This document shows, piece by piece, positions 34,306 to 43,433 of a stretch of DNA of 64,000 nt. This DNA is from Paenibacillus lautus NBRC 15380 (lineage in GTDB: Bacteria > Bacillota > Bacilli > Paenibacillales > Paenibacillaceae). The stretch covers positions 161,587 through 225,586 of the forward strand of contig NZ_BIMF01000010.1 of NCBI RefSeq assembly GCF_004000945.1. Reading direction: 5' to 3'. The notes under the pieces are model-generated. The model saw only the letters and a program-made list of their open reading frames with translations, searched no databases and had not been told where the DNA came from. Within the stretch, counting starts at the first letter, position 1; every line of letters starts with the position of its first letter. The position numbers and the translations under genes were made by a program.

Positions 34306-35244
34306 TTAAAAGGTGGTATTGAGTATGAGAACGATCAGGCTCAAGGTCAAGTAGTTGATGGAGATAATAAATACTTTTTTGGACCAAGCTTCATCGTCCT
34401 TGGCACGGAAACCTTGGAGTGCGGCGTAGAGCCACCAAATCGCCAGAAGGAGTCCGATAACCAGAAAGAATATACCGGCATACCCATACGTGTACATCAG
34501 GATGGGGATCGGTATAAGAAGTACCAGGTAAGGAATCATCTGATACTTTGTGCGTTTAATTCCTTTTACGACCGGCAACAACGGGAAGCCTGCTGCGCGG
34601 TACTCTTCAACGCGGCGAATGCCCAGCGCCCAGAAATGCGGGGGCTGCCAGAGAAACAGTAGAGCGAACAGCAAAACCGCTGCCATATCTACGCTTCCTG
34701 TTACGGCCACATAGCCGATCACCGGAGGCATCGCTCCGGAAATAGCGCCTACCGATGTGCTCCATGTTGATGACCGCTTTAACCATAATGTGTATACCAC
34801 AACGTATACGAACATTCCGATCGCTCCGAATATACCTGCCAATACCCCTGAGAACAGGAATAACATGGCTAGTCCAACGATTCCAAGAATGATGGCATAC
34901 CAAAGAACAACCTTAGGTGTCAGCCGTCCGGTTGGAAGTGAACGATTCCGTGTACGCTCCATCTTCATATCGAGCTCTCTGTCGAAATAGTTATTAAAAA
35001 CACAGGACGAAGCCATAACAAGCACGGTTCCGAGAAGTGTCATAATCATCAATCCAAATTGGATATCCCAACGCGATGCTAGCCAAAATCCGGCAAAAGC
35101 CGCTATCAAATTTGACCGGATGATTCCGGGTTTCGTCACCGTGATAAAATCTTTCCAAGTCCCCGCCTTATCGGGAGGTGCAGGCGCTGCCGAGGCAAGT
35201 GCTGCGGATTCTGAAGGAGCCTGGTATCTCAAGTGATTATCCAC
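34306..35244 (-). CDS. ctaB: Protoheme IX farnesyltransferase (heme O synthase) CtaB
   Basis: 312-aa UbiA-family membrane prenyltransferase, about eight to nine helices, that adds farnesyl diphosphate to heme b to form heme O. The first Asp-rich motif is Asn84-x3-Asp88-x3-Asp92 (NNYFDRELD). GTG start 10 bp after GGAGG. It precedes sco; a small hairpin (CCACCT/AGGTGG, 34299-34316) overlaps its stop codon. Its product is the substrate for CtaA at 20.5 kb. Confidence 0.94.
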   Translation of the reverse strand: MDNHLRYQAPSESAALASAAPAPPDKAGTWKDFITVTKPGIIRSNLIAAFAGFWLASRWDIQFGLMIMTLLGTVLVMASSCVFNNYFDRELDMKMERTRNRSLPTGRLTPKVVLWYAIILGIVGLAMLFLFSGVLAGIFGAIGMFVYVVVYTLWLKRSSTWSTSVGAISGAMPPVIGYVAVTGSVDMAAVLLFALLFLWQPPHFWALGIRRVEEYRAAGFPLLPVVKGIKRTKYQMIPYLVLLIPIPILMYTYGYAGIFFLVIGLLLAIWWLYAALQGFRAKDDEAWSKKVFIISINYLTLSLIVLILNTTF

Positions 35245-35471
35245 GTGTAAACGTTCCTCCTTGTATCTGTCGTTATGGAGGAAGTACTGCCTCCGCTATA
35301 AAGTTTATCATATCATTAGTAAAAAGTGTTTAGCAATCATTCGGAATTCGTTCCATCTATATGACAATTCAGTGACATTTGGAAGCGATATAATCTTGAC
35401 GTTATGCCGTTGTTTAAGGCACAATTTGTCTATGTAGCAAAGGTGGGTGTCGAATCCTTAATATGAATACA

Positions 35472-35504
35472 AAGCCCGGAGCGCAATCATAGCGCTCCGG
35501 GCTT
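35472..35504 (-). terminator. Terminator after the SASP gene
   Basis: Perfect 13-bp GC-rich stem AAGCCCGGAGCGC/GCGCTCCGGGCTT, followed on the minus strand by TGTATTC. Confidence 0.85.
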
Positions 35505-35529
35505 CCATACTCACGTTATGAAAAAGAGA

Positions 35530-35748
35530 TTACAGCGTGCGGCCAGACCCCGAAAGAGCCTGTTCTGCTTGCTGTACCAAACGTTTTGTAATGTATCCAC
35601 CCAGGGATCCTGTTTCACGGGAAGTATAGTTACCATAGTAACCGTCCTGAGGAATCGTTACGCCTAGTTCTTGAGCAGCCTCGAGTTTCAAACGTTGTAA
35701 TGCTGCAGTAGCTTGAGGTACAACCAAATTGTTGCTGCGGCGTGCCAT
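35530..35748 (-). CDS. Alpha/beta-type small acid-soluble spore protein
   Basis: 72-aa DNA-binding spore protein that coats the forespore chromosome against UV and heat. It contains both family signatures: KLEAAQELGV and the GPR protease/DNA-binding stretch NYTSRETGSLGGYITKRLV. It is nearly identical to the SASP at 38.75 kb (differing mainly in the N-terminus and at the very end). Likely transcribed by sigma-G in the forespore. Its own terminator makes it monocistronic. Confidence 0.96.
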   Translation of the reverse strand: MARRSNNLVVPQATAALQRLKLEAAQELGVTIPQDGYYGNYTSRETGSLGGYITKRLVQQAEQALSGSGRTL

Positions 35749-35869
35749 ATTAAATATCTCCCTTCACTGAATGTCTGTTATTCCAGTGCAAGCTTGCAAA
35801 CTTATTATGGCTCCTTCTTGCAACGTTATACGTATTTTTTTAATTTTTATCTTTGGAGGTTTTTTTCAT

Positions 35870-36037
35870 ATGAGTAAAGGCTTATCCCTATGGTTTGCGG
35901 TCTCTTCGATCGTCCTGCTGACCGCTTCCGCCATATCCATCAGCTACAACGGATTTCTGGCTGTCGGTCTGGCTCTACTCTCCATTCTCAACATAGGCTG
36001 GGGATTCATTATCAAATCCAAACGCAGGCCTTCTTAG
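35870..36037 (+). CDS. Small two-helix membrane protein (DUF5325-like)
   Basis: 55 aa with two membrane helices (about 5-23 and 28-48) and a basic C-terminus (KSKRRPS). The pattern resembles DUF5325/YlaF-type small membrane proteins, but the match is by eye only. GGAGGT is about 10 bp before the ATG at 35870. It is convergent with trpS, with 12 bp between the stops. Confidence 0.65.
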   Translation: MSKGLSLWFAVSSIVLLTASAISISYNGFLAVGLALLSILNIGWGFIIKSKRRPS

Positions 36038-36049
36038 GAAGAACCCTGC

Positions 36050-37036
36050 TTATTTAGGAGCCAGAAAGCCCATTTTGTCCTTGACGCCATCCAGTATTTG
36101 AGCTGCAGTCTTCTGTGCCTGCTCTGCTCCCTTGGCCAGAATGTCATGAATTTCACCGGTTTGGCGAATTTCGTAGTATCTGTTTTGAAGTGGTTCCAGA
36201 GCGGCTACTACAACTTCGCCAAGCTCCTTTTTGAATGCCCCGTACATCTTTCCTTCAAAACGCGCCTGTACTTCCTGCAAGGACACCCCAGCGCACTCCG
36301 AGTAGATGCTCATCAGATTGCTAACCTCTGGTTTAGCGGACGGGTCATAGACCACTTCGGCTCCGGAGTCGGTTGTAGCCCGGCTGATTTTTTTGCGGAT
36401 TTGGTCCGGCGTATCCAGCATCGCAATATAACTGCCCTCAACCGGATTACTCTTGCTCATCTTTTTAGAAGCATCATCCAGCGACATAATTCGTGCGCCT
36501 ACTTCCGGAATGAACGGTTCCGGAATATTGAAATAGGAACCGAACCGATGATTGAACCGTGCAGCTAAATCGCGCGTGATTTCCAAATGCTGCTTCTGAT
36601 CATCTCCTACCGGTACCAGATTGGCATTATACAGCAATATATCTGCAGCCATGAGCGCTGGATAGACAAACAAACCGGCTCCTACGGAATCTTTACCTTC
36701 CGATTTGTCCTTGAATTGCGTCATCCGTTCCAATTCGCCCATATTTACCATCGTTGTCATAATCCATCCGAGCTCGGCATGCTGAGGAACATGGGACTGC
36801 AAGAAGATATTGGCACGATTCGGGTCGATACCGGCTGCTACGTACAGTGCCGCCACCGATTCGGAGCGATCTCGGAGCGAGCTTGGCTCCTGGGGTACCG
36901 TAATGGCATGCAGATCGACAACCATAAAGTAACAATCATGCTCGTCTTGGAGCTTAACAAAATTTTTAATGGCTCCGATGTAGTTGCCCAGCGTCAAATT
37001 GCCGCTCGGCTGAATTCCCGATAATACAGTTTTCAT
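36050..37036 (-). CDS. trpS: Tryptophanyl-tRNA synthetase
   Basis: 328-aa class Ic aminoacyl-tRNA synthetase that charges tRNA-Trp. The HIGH-type motif appears as PSGNLTLGNYIG (residues about 10-21) and the KMSKS loop as KKMSKSNP near 193-200. Expression is governed by the T-box leader just upstream, which reads uncharged tRNA-Trp. A tRNA-Trp gene is in the cluster at 63.6 kb. Confidence 0.97.
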   Translation of the reverse strand: MKTVLSGIQPSGNLTLGNYIGAIKNFVKLQDEHDCYFMVVDLHAITVPQEPSSLRDRSESVAALYVAAGIDPNRANIFLQSHVPQHAELGWIMTTMVNMGELERMTQFKDKSEGKDSVGAGLFVYPALMAADILLYNANLVPVGDDQKQHLEITRDLAARFNHRFGSYFNIPEPFIPEVGARIMSLDDASKKMSKSNPVEGSYIAMLDTPDQIRKKISRATTDSGAEVVYDPSAKPEVSNLMSIYSECAGVSLQEVQARFEGKMYGAFKKELGEVVVAALEPLQNRYYEIRQTGEIHDILAKGAEQAQKTAAQILDGVKDKMGFLAPK

Positions 37037-37106
37037 GACTTGCCCTCCATTTATTTAAATATTTTAATCCAAAGTCTGCCCCGCTCAGGGGAACATATAT
37101 GAACGC

Positions 37107-37360
37107 AAAAAGGCCTCACATCCGCAAGGGACGTGAGACCGTGGTGCCACCCTTATTCGCTGCAGTAACTCTAATACTTAAACTGCAGCCTTCCATTCTT
37201 GTAACGGAGAATACCCGGCCGGCATATTAAGGAATAACAGTATAATCCCTGTTCAGCCTAGCACTCAAAGGTCCATTCAGCAAAGCGGATCCACCGGTTC
37301 ACATCAACCACCGGCTTTCTGAAGGATGGGCCGCACCTGCTTACTTGTCCTTGTCATCGT
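37107..37360 (-). promoter_or_regulatory. T-box riboswitch (Trp) with terminator, controlling trpS
   Basis: The minus strand carries the T-box core AAGGGTGGCACCACGG (around 37139-37155), which pairs with the tRNA acceptor end, and a Stem I element GACAAGGACAAGTA (around 37341-37358). In the expected specifier position, GAATGGACC gives codon TGG (Trp) at 37273-37275. A terminator hairpin (GGTCTCAC... with its partner, followed by TTTTTGCG) lies at about 37107-37141. Low charged tRNA-Trp should favour the antiterminator and trpS expression. Confidence 0.93.
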
Positions 37361-37543
37361 GTTTCAATCATTTTTGGATCACTATTACATGCAATGATAA
37401 AACTCTTGCTCTGCCTTGTCAATTCCATTTTAGAATCAAGTCGCCCAATGTTTTGAAGCATTTCTTTTACCCTTTCCGCAAAAATCTGTTATGATGTGGT
37501 TAATCGTCCAGACCATGATTTTCGTTAGTAAAGGAGCATCGAT

Positions 37544-38527
37544 ATGAATCAAGTGACCAAAGGCCAGTGGAATGGTTACGACACCTATATTTTAAACAGC
37601 GGCCGTCTTGAAGTGACTCTCCTTCCTCGTCTTGGTAACAATGTCATTGGAATCAAAGACCTTGAAAATTCACGCGAAATCCTCCGAAAACCAGATGAAA
37701 GTGAGCTTGCCTTCTATCTTCAGAAGCCATACCACTTCGGCATCCCGATGCTCATTCCGCCAGGCCGAATTTCCAAAGGCCATTTTGAGTACGGCGGAAC
37801 ATCGTATCAATTTGATCAAAATACCGCGAACGACAATCATATTCACGGTCTCCACCGATCACAGGCTTGGTGTGTCAGCGACATAGAGGAAGAGGATGAT
37901 GGGTGCGCCGTTTCGACAGAGTTCATATCATCGGATGATCCGAAATGGATTGCCCAATTCCCAGTACCGCTGAAGCTGGAAATGACCTTCCGCCTTCAGG
38001 AGACCCGCTTCTCGCAGAGTCTTCGTGTAACGAATCTGGGTTCCAGCCCTGTCCCGTTCGGCATGGGTTACCATACGTGGTTCCTGCTCGATGGTGAACC
38101 GCAGCGCTGGACGCTGGATCTGCCTGTAGAGGGCATTTACACCTTGAATAATGAACTGATTCCAACCGGAGATCTTTCACCGCTTGGCCATCTGGAACAT
38201 CTGAATTCCGGACTAAACCTGAAGGAAGCCGACCTTGACACGATATTGAAAATCCCAGAGGGCAAACCAGCCGAAGCCATGCTTCAACGGGATGACGGTT
38301 ATCAAATTCATTATTCGGCAGACCGTGCCTTTTTCAAGCACTGGGTGCTTTATACAAAAGGCGTCGCGGAGGAATTCCTCTGCATCGAGCCATATACCTG
38401 GCTTCCGAACGCACCAAATTTGAATCTGCCGAACGAAGAAACCGGACTGATTCATCTGGAACCGGGACAGACCGTGGACCTGAATACCCAGATCAGCATC
38501 CAAAAAACGCCACCAGAGGCGGAGTAA
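37544..38527 (+). CDS. Aldose 1-epimerase family protein
   Basis: 327-aa galactose-mutarotase-like fold. The conserved catalytic His region is DNHIHGLHRSQAW (near residues 102-114), a second His lies in GMGYHTWFLLDG, and a late Glu in CIEPYTWLPNAPN near 285-297. It probably interconverts sugar anomers, though many such proteins act on glucose-6-phosphate or unknown sugars. Monocistronic, with a strong terminator. The start ATG follows AAAGGAGC. Confidence 0.85.
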   Translation: MNQVTKGQWNGYDTYILNSGRLEVTLLPRLGNNVIGIKDLENSREILRKPDESELAFYLQKPYHFGIPMLIPPGRISKGHFEYGGTSYQFDQNTANDNHIHGLHRSQAWCVSDIEEEDDGCAVSTEFISSDDPKWIAQFPVPLKLEMTFRLQETRFSQSLRVTNLGSSPVPFGMGYHTWFLLDGEPQRWTLDLPVEGIYTLNNELIPTGDLSPLGHLEHLNSGLNLKEADLDTILKIPEGKPAEAMLQRDDGYQIHYSADRAFFKHWVLYTKGVAEEFLCIEPYTWLPNAPNLNLPNEETGLIHLEPGQTVDLNTQISIQKTPPEAE

Positions 38528-38581
38528 GGGTAATTCAGCCATTCCATGCGAACCCTATAATCTTTATATACTTAATGTTTC

Positions 38582-38621
38582 AACAAGAGCAGCCCTTTGA
38601 TTTCAAAGGGCTGCTCTTGTT
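38582..38621 (+). terminator. Terminator after the aldose epimerase gene
   Basis: Perfect 18-bp stem with a 4-nt loop, ending in TTGTTTG. Confidence 0.93.
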
Positions 38622-38750
38622 TGTCTAAGATAAATGGCCGTTTTAGTGATTCGGATAATTTTACCAACGAATGATCTGCCTCAAGCACGAATGAGATTCC
38701 TAGGATTCAGTCATAATATCCACATACAACATCAAAGGAGGTGACATGAC

Positions 38751-38972
38751 ATGGCTCAAGGTCGTTCTTCTAACAATCTTGTCGTACCTCAAGCAACTGC
38801 AGCTCTTCAACAATTGAAAGTAGAAGCTGCTCAGGAACTGGGTGTGACGCTTCCTCAAGACGGTTACATGGGTAACTATACTTCCCGTGAAACAGGTTCA
38901 TTGGGAGGTTACATCACCAAACGTCTGGTACAATTGGCTGAGCAGCAATTATCGGGTCGTTCGAACCTGTAA
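38751..38972 (+). CDS. Alpha/beta-type small acid-soluble spore protein (second copy)
   Basis: 73 aa, with the same signatures as the gene at 35.5 kb (VEAAQELGV and NYTSRETGSLGGYITKRLV). The ribosome binding site AAAGGAGGTGA is about 6 bp before the ATG. Two close copies 3 kb apart on opposite strands provide redundant forespore DNA protection. Own terminator at 39002-39038. Confidence 0.96.
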   Translation: MAQGRSSNNLVVPQATAALQQLKVEAAQELGVTLPQDGYMGNYTSRETGSLGGYITKRLVQLAEQQLSGRSNL

Positions 38973-39001
38973 TTCGCATCTCTTCCCTCCAGCCGTAATT
39001 A

Positions 39002-39038
39002 GAAAGAGGCGATCTTCTCCCCAAAGATCGCCTCTTTC
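39002..39038. terminator. Terminator after the second SASP gene
   Basis: Perfect 15-bp stem GAAAGAGGCGATCTT/AAGATCGCCTCTTTC, usable from both sides. Confidence 0.92.
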
Positions 39039-39065
39039 GTTATATGTTCTATATGATAAATGATT

Positions 39066-39470
39066 TCAGGATTCCGAAGCAGCTTCGGCATATGTATTAC
39101 GAGGGTACCGAATCATCAAGTTGGCCATGTTATAGTTGGATTCAAGTACAGCATCTACGACGACAATGCCCTGTCGTACCATAAATTCATAACTGATTTC
39201 GCCGTGTGTCCAGTGGCGTTTATGCTTCAGACTTTCAAGCGCCATCGTACGAAAAGAGAATTGTTGAGCTTCACTTAGCCCCTCCTCAAGTGGAGCTATG
39301 ACCCCGTTACGCCCAGCCAATGGATTATGCCGTATGCCAAATTTACCAATTACATTGTTTCGTATTTGTACAAATACTGTCCCTGAACTTAGACCTCCCA
39401 ACTCTTCTTCCAGCTCTTTAAACACGATGTCCAATTGTCTAGCCAGTGATAATTGATCTAGTTTTACCAT
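39066..39470 (-). CDS. Conserved-looking hypothetical protein, 134 aa
   Basis: Soluble, no signal or membrane segment; helical N-terminus (LARQLDIVFKELEEELGG) followed by an alternating region that looks like beta strands (GTVFVQIRNNVIGKFGIRHN, then YEFMVRQGIVVVDAVLESNYN). I do not recognise the family. It has a good GGAGGGAGAAG ribosome binding site and is single, between the SASP and pepF terminators. Function unknown. Confidence 0.7.
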   Translation of the reverse strand: MVKLDQLSLARQLDIVFKELEEELGGLSSGTVFVQIRNNVIGKFGIRHNPLAGRNGVIAPLEEGLSEAQQFSFRTMALESLKHKRHWTHGEISYEFMVRQGIVVVDAVLESNYNMANLMIRYPRNTYAEAASES

Positions 39471-39651
39471 CTCTTCTCCCTCCTTTATTAGTAAATCCTC
39501 CCTATTATTAGGGCTTATGACTCATTATAGGGTAAAGGAATCAATGGATCAACAATATTCAACACATTTGGGTATTTATTACTAAAATTGCACAAATAAT
39601 TTAGTTTTCGGCTCCTTTTTTGCGTCAACTTTCAATCTTTTACGACAAAAA

Positions 39652-39673
39652 AAGAAGCCCCAAGGGGCTTCTT
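39652..39673 (-). terminator. Terminator after pepF
   Basis: 10-bp stem AAGAAGCCCC/GGGGCTTCTT followed on the minus strand by TTTTTTGTCG. Confidence 0.9.
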
Positions 39674-39756
39674 CATAGGTTGGAATTTGCATGTATTGGG
39701 AGGCAAAAGTCCTCTAGCAAATTCTTTTATCTGTATTTCCGATGAAAATCAACAAT

Positions 39757-41550
39757 TCACGCCATATGTTCTGTCATTTGCAAGAATTGTCTAATATCGG
39801 ATACGCAGGAATCAGCCGCACTTTGCCAGAAATCGCGCTGGGTCAGATCCACATTCAGATGTTTCTTCGCCAGATTCTCCACGGACATTATGCCGGTGTC
39901 GCGAAGCAGGGCATCATATTTATCCGCAAAGGTCGGACCTTCTTCCAATGCCCGAACGTAGAGGCCCGTACTGAACATATAACCGAAGGTGTACGGGAAA
40001 TTGTAGAACGGCGTGCCCGTAATATAGAAATGAAGCTTGGATGCCCAGAAATGCGGATGGTACGTTGTCAGAGCATCACAGTAGGCTTCCTTTTGCGCCT
40101 CCACCATCAATTCCGAAATTTCCTCGCTGCTGAGCAGACCGCTCTTCCGTTTGTCATAGAAGCGGGTTTCGAACAAGAAACGTGCATGAATATTCATAAA
40201 GAAGGCTACGCTGTTCTGAATTTTCTCTTCCAGCAGAGCCAGCTTTTCTTCTTCGCTGCCTGCGCCCTTCACCATCGCATCAAAAACAATCATTTCGGCA
40301 AAAGTAGATGCCGTCTCGGCAACATTCATCGCATACTTCTGGTTAAGCACCGGAATTCCGCCCATCAGATGCTGATGGTAGGCATGGCCCAGCTCATGCG
40401 CAAGAGTCGAAACGTTCGAAGCCGTTCCGCCAAACGTCATGAAGATCCGGGTCTGGCCGCTGGCCGGGAAGGAAGTACAGAAACCGCCAGGTCGCTTGCC
40501 GGGACGATCCTCGACCTCAATCCAGCTCTTGTCAAACGCCATTTGCGAGAAATCCGCCAATCTCGGGCTAAACTTACGGAATTGCTCCACAATGTTAACC
40601 GCGGCATCGTCATATGAGATTTTGGTTGCGGAAGTGCGCAGCGGGGCATCTACATCCGTCCAAGACAAGCCTTCCAGACCGAGCAGCTTCGCTTTGCGGT
40701 TTAGGTACTCCACAAGCACCGACTTCGTGTCCTGGATGACGGCCCACATGGTATCCAAGGTCTCGCGGCTCATCCGGCCAATCGCAAGCGGCTCCTTCAA
40801 GACATCATCCCAGCCGCGGTTCTCGTACAGCTTCAGGCGGTAGCCGGATAAATGGTTAAGAGTATCCGCACAGTAATCGGCGGAGTCTCCCCATGCCTGC
40901 TCCCACTTCTCAAACATGGATTGACGTACTTCCCGGCGAGGATCATGCATTTTATTGAACGCCTGTCCTGCGGACAGCATGACCGTTTTACCGTCTTCCT
41001 CATATGGAATTTGGATTTTCTTAACGATGGTATCGTAGAACTCTCCCCATCCATGATAACCGTCTACGCCAAGCGACAGAGCCAAACTCTCTAACTCAGG
41101 ACTCATCTTATCTTTCGCAAGATTACGGCTTTCGTTCAATACGAAATCAAGCTCGGACACCTTATCCGTACCGGTCCAAGCGGTCCAGAGCTCGTCATTC
41201 ATACCACGAAGAACGTTATCGAATTGGTTCTTAACCGATTGCAGGGTCGCGGACAACGAAGTTACCCGTCCGGATAATTGAACCGCCTTCTTGTCATTCA
41301 CATTCTGCGCGGTCAGGCAGCCCACGAATGCAGAGACTTCGCGGATACGGGCATAGGCACTCTGGAACTGCTCAAGGAAGCGTTCAAGGCTGGATGCGCC
41401 CTCCATGGTTTCCGGAACGGTTAATGCTTTAACGGCTTGCTGAAGATTATGTACATCCTGCTCAAGAGCCTCAAGAAAGCTCACGAGCTGCGGTGAGGAA
41501 GAGCCTCCGGGAAATATCGATTCCAAATCCCAAGTTTGTTGAAGTGCCAT
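39757..41550 (-). CDS. pepF: Oligoendopeptidase F (M3 family zinc metallopeptidase)
   Basis: 597-aa cytoplasmic M3B peptidase that cleaves short peptides. The zinc site is His385-Glu386-L-G-His389 (LAHELGHAYH). The N-terminal oligopeptidase domain with long helices precedes the catalytic domain. Monocistronic, with a terminator after it. In Bacillus a pepF gene lies near the truncated globin yjbI; here the globin is 1.4 kb away, partly preserving that neighbourhood. Confidence 0.94.
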   Translation of the reverse strand: MALQQTWDLESIFPGGSSSPQLVSFLEALEQDVHNLQQAVKALTVPETMEGASSLERFLEQFQSAYARIREVSAFVGCLTAQNVNDKKAVQLSGRVTSLSATLQSVKNQFDNVLRGMNDELWTAWTGTDKVSELDFVLNESRNLAKDKMSPELESLALSLGVDGYHGWGEFYDTIVKKIQIPYEEDGKTVMLSAGQAFNKMHDPRREVRQSMFEKWEQAWGDSADYCADTLNHLSGYRLKLYENRGWDDVLKEPLAIGRMSRETLDTMWAVIQDTKSVLVEYLNRKAKLLGLEGLSWTDVDAPLRTSATKISYDDAAVNIVEQFRKFSPRLADFSQMAFDKSWIEVEDRPGKRPGGFCTSFPASGQTRIFMTFGGTASNVSTLAHELGHAYHQHLMGGIPVLNQKYAMNVAETASTFAEMIVFDAMVKGAGSEEEKLALLEEKIQNSVAFFMNIHARFLFETRFYDKRKSGLLSSEEISELMVEAQKEAYCDALTTYHPHFWASKLHFYITGTPFYNFPYTFGYMFSTGLYVRALEEGPTFADKYDALLRDTGIMSVENLAKKHLNVDLTQRDFWQSAADSCVSDIRQFLQMTEHMA

Positions 41551-41694
41551 CGATCATTCATCACCTTTCTAAATAAAATATGAATTCAAGCGGAATATCA
41601 TTTGTGTGGACTTAGGGAAAAGTGTATAACTATATATAACTCAATTTATGTTATCACTGCTACAACCAATTTACTGCTGGAGGAGCTAGAAGCC

Positions 41695-41880
41695 ATGAGA
41701 CCTTTGCAAATATCACCGGAGACGGCGGTTACATTGTCCAAGCAGTTGGGCGTTCCGCTGGAACAGCTGATGCATATGCCTCAGCATATATTAATGCAGA
41801 AAATTGCCGAGCTTGCCAAGAATGAGGAAGCGACTGCAACAAAAAAAGACGATGAGTCCCCATCATCGGAGAACTCATGA
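41695..41880 (+). CDS. yycC: YycC-like small protein
   Basis: 61 aa. The N-terminal half (MRPLQISPETAVTLSKQLGVPLEQL, read as MRPLQISPETAV then KQLGVPLEQLMHMPQHILM) is nearly the Bacillus YycC pattern; the C-terminal 20 residues are charged and unrelated. Function unknown; HTH-like helices are possible. GGAGGAGC is about 9 bp before the ATG. It overlaps the next gene by ATGA, so the two are coupled. Confidence 0.8.
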   Translation: MRPLQISPETAVTLSKQLGVPLEQLMHMPQHILMQKIAELAKNEEATATKKDDESPSSENS

Positions 41881-42107
41881 TTCCTTTTTCCAATACTTGG
41901 CCTTATGATGTCGTTGGAAACGACGTGTATGTACACAGCTGCCCATTCTGCGGAACCGACAATGTATTGCTGCCGATGAAACCCAAAGAGCTGATAAGCG
42001 TAAGGGAAGGGAAAAAGAAGCTGCTGATCTTCCCCTGCTGCCACAACAAAGTAACCGTGCTGGACAGCGACATCGACTACTTGCTCACGGATCAGCGATT
42101 ACGCTGA
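41877..42107 (+). CDS. Small zinc-ribbon-like hypothetical protein
   Basis: 76 aa. Two cysteine pairs, HSCPFCGTDN near residues 21-30 and FPCCHNKV near 52-59, could bind one zinc ion. No family is recognised. The ATG overlaps the yycC stop (ATGA), so the pair is translationally coupled and probably functions together. A terminator follows. Confidence 0.75.
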   Translation: MIPFSNTWPYDVVGNDVYVHSCPFCGTDNVLLPMKPKELISVREGKKKLLIFPCCHNKVTVLDSDIDYLLTDQRLR

Positions 42108-42148
42108 CTTCAACGTATAGCATGAGTTTCGCCTATACGTGCATATCC

Positions 42149-42182
42149 AACAGCCTGCTGACCCACCCTTCAGCGGGCTGTT
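42149..42182. terminator. Bidirectional terminator
   Basis: ACAGCCTGCTG/CAGCGGGCTGT stem with one mismatch, with TTTG on the plus side; between the zinc-ribbon gene and convergent DUF2225 gene. Confidence 0.75.
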
Positions 42183-42186
42183 TGCT

Positions 42187-42894
42187 TTAGGACTCCGCCT
42201 GGAGTGCCGCGTTCTTCTGCTCCCGTATCTGCTCGGATATGAGCTTCCATTGCTCTCTGGATGCGCGTATCATCGCGGCATCCATAATCTTGTCATCCTG
42301 GACCACTCTGGAGAACCATTGAACCGCCTCCTGAAACTGTCCCAGCCTGCGATGGATCTCCCCGATCAGATACAGCAACCTAGCATCATTCGCCCCAACC
42401 CCTTCCAGCTCAAACACTCGGATATAGGATTCCAGGCTATAACTCAAAAACCGCTTCTCTTGATCCTCGTTACCCTGATATCGGTACAGCCAAGCGATAT
42501 GATGCAGCAGGCTGGCCACAATGCGATCCCGCTCCCCGATCACTTGCGCGCAGAGGAGAGCCAGCTTGTACGACTCCAGAGCATCCTCCAGATTGCGGGA
42601 CCCGCCCATTTCCCTCTTCTCCCAGCGGCATCCGACTTGCTCGTAAAAGAGCGACTTCTGCCGTTCGTTCAATTTCAGGGTCGAGTTTTCCGTGGAGGCA
42701 AAACCGCATTCAGGACAGATCCGCACTACGTAAAAATCGGGATTCTCCGATTTATAATAAGCGCAAAAATCCGTATCTGTACGGTATGCCTTTTTAAAGC
42801 TGGGTCTCACCCTGGATGTTACATATTCATGCTCACAGTGCGCACAAACCACCTTGATGGAATACAAGGGTTCCAATTTCACGCCATTCGCCAT
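42187..42894 (-). CDS. DUF2225 family protein
   Basis: 235 aa. The N-terminus has two CxxC pairs (VCAHCEHEY near residues 16-24 and ICPECGFAS near 59-67), followed by an alpha-helical tetratricopeptide-like repeat region (LEDALESYKLALLCAQ, then LLYLIGEIHRRLGQFQEAVQWF). This is the DUF2225 arrangement. The function is unknown; protein-protein binding via the TPR part is likely. It is transcribed toward the terminator and away from the globin gene region, 46 bp downstream of its stop. Confidence 0.85.
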   Translation of the reverse strand: MANGVKLEPLYSIKVVCAHCEHEYVTSRVRPSFKKAYRTDTDFCAYYKSENPDFYVVRICPECGFASTENSTLKLNERQKSLFYEQVGCRWEKREMGGSRNLEDALESYKLALLCAQVIGERDRIVASLLHHIAWLYRYQGNEDQEKRFLSYSLESYIRVFELEGVGANDARLLYLIGEIHRRLGQFQEAVQWFSRVVQDDKIMDAAMIRASREQWKLISEQIREQKNAALQAES

Positions 42895-42939
42895 CCCTTC
42901 ATTCGCCTCTAATTCCTGTTTAGATGTAGGTCTATGGCA

Positions 42940-43317
42940 CTAAGGAGTATTCACGAAATGGTGGGCGGGGCCGGACAGACGCTGCAGCACAAAATCACGT
43001 AATTCATCCTCCACGCCAATTTCGATTAGGGCTCCTGCCATGCAGCCAAGCCATTCTTCGGCATGACGATCCGTAATCGGGAATTTCATGTGCCTGGCCC
43101 GCATCATCGGATGTCCGAATGCTTCCGAGAACAAGGCAGGCCCTCCAAAAAACTGGCTCAAGAACATATATTGCTTCTCCATCACCGGCATAATATCTTC
43201 CGGAAACAATGGGGAAAGGAGCTCGTTTTGCTGCACTCTCGGATAAAACGCTTCGACGAGCGAACGTACACCCTCGGCACCCCCGAGGTTATCATAGATG
43301 CTTAAGTTCGGATTCAT
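42940..43317 (-). CDS. yjbI: Group II truncated hemoglobin (trHbO, YjbI type)
   Basis: 125-aa 2-over-2 globin. It shows the family opening YDNLGGAEGVRSLVEAFYPRV, the AFGHPMMRARHMKFPI segment with the proximal heme His, and Trp in EEWLGCM typical of trHbO. In Bacillus yjbI is near pepF and yjbH and is linked to thiol or oxidative stress handling. Possibly co-transcribed with DUF2225. The ATG at 43317 follows a weak ribosome binding site. Confidence 0.93.
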   Translation of the reverse strand: MNPNLSIYDNLGGAEGVRSLVEAFYPRVQQNELLSPLFPEDIMPVMEKQYMFLSQFFGGPALFSEAFGHPMMRARHMKFPITDRHAEEWLGCMAGALIEIGVEDELRDFVLQRLSGPAHHFVNTP

Positions 43318-43394
43318 ATCCGCTAATCTCCCATCTGTTTTTATGATTCGCTTTTGATTGGATGTACCTATCCATTATAGCAAAAAACAACAAA

Positions 43395-43425
43395 AAAAGG
43401 CGCTAAGCAATGGTTAGCACCTTTT
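43395..43425 (-). terminator. Terminator after the 30-aa membrane peptide gene
   Basis: 12-bp stem AAAAGGCGCTAA/TTAGCACCTTTT (one G-T pair) followed on the minus strand by TTTTTTTG; it sits just after the small gene, upstream of the globin gene. Confidence 0.85.
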
Positions 43426-43433
43426 AGAACTTA

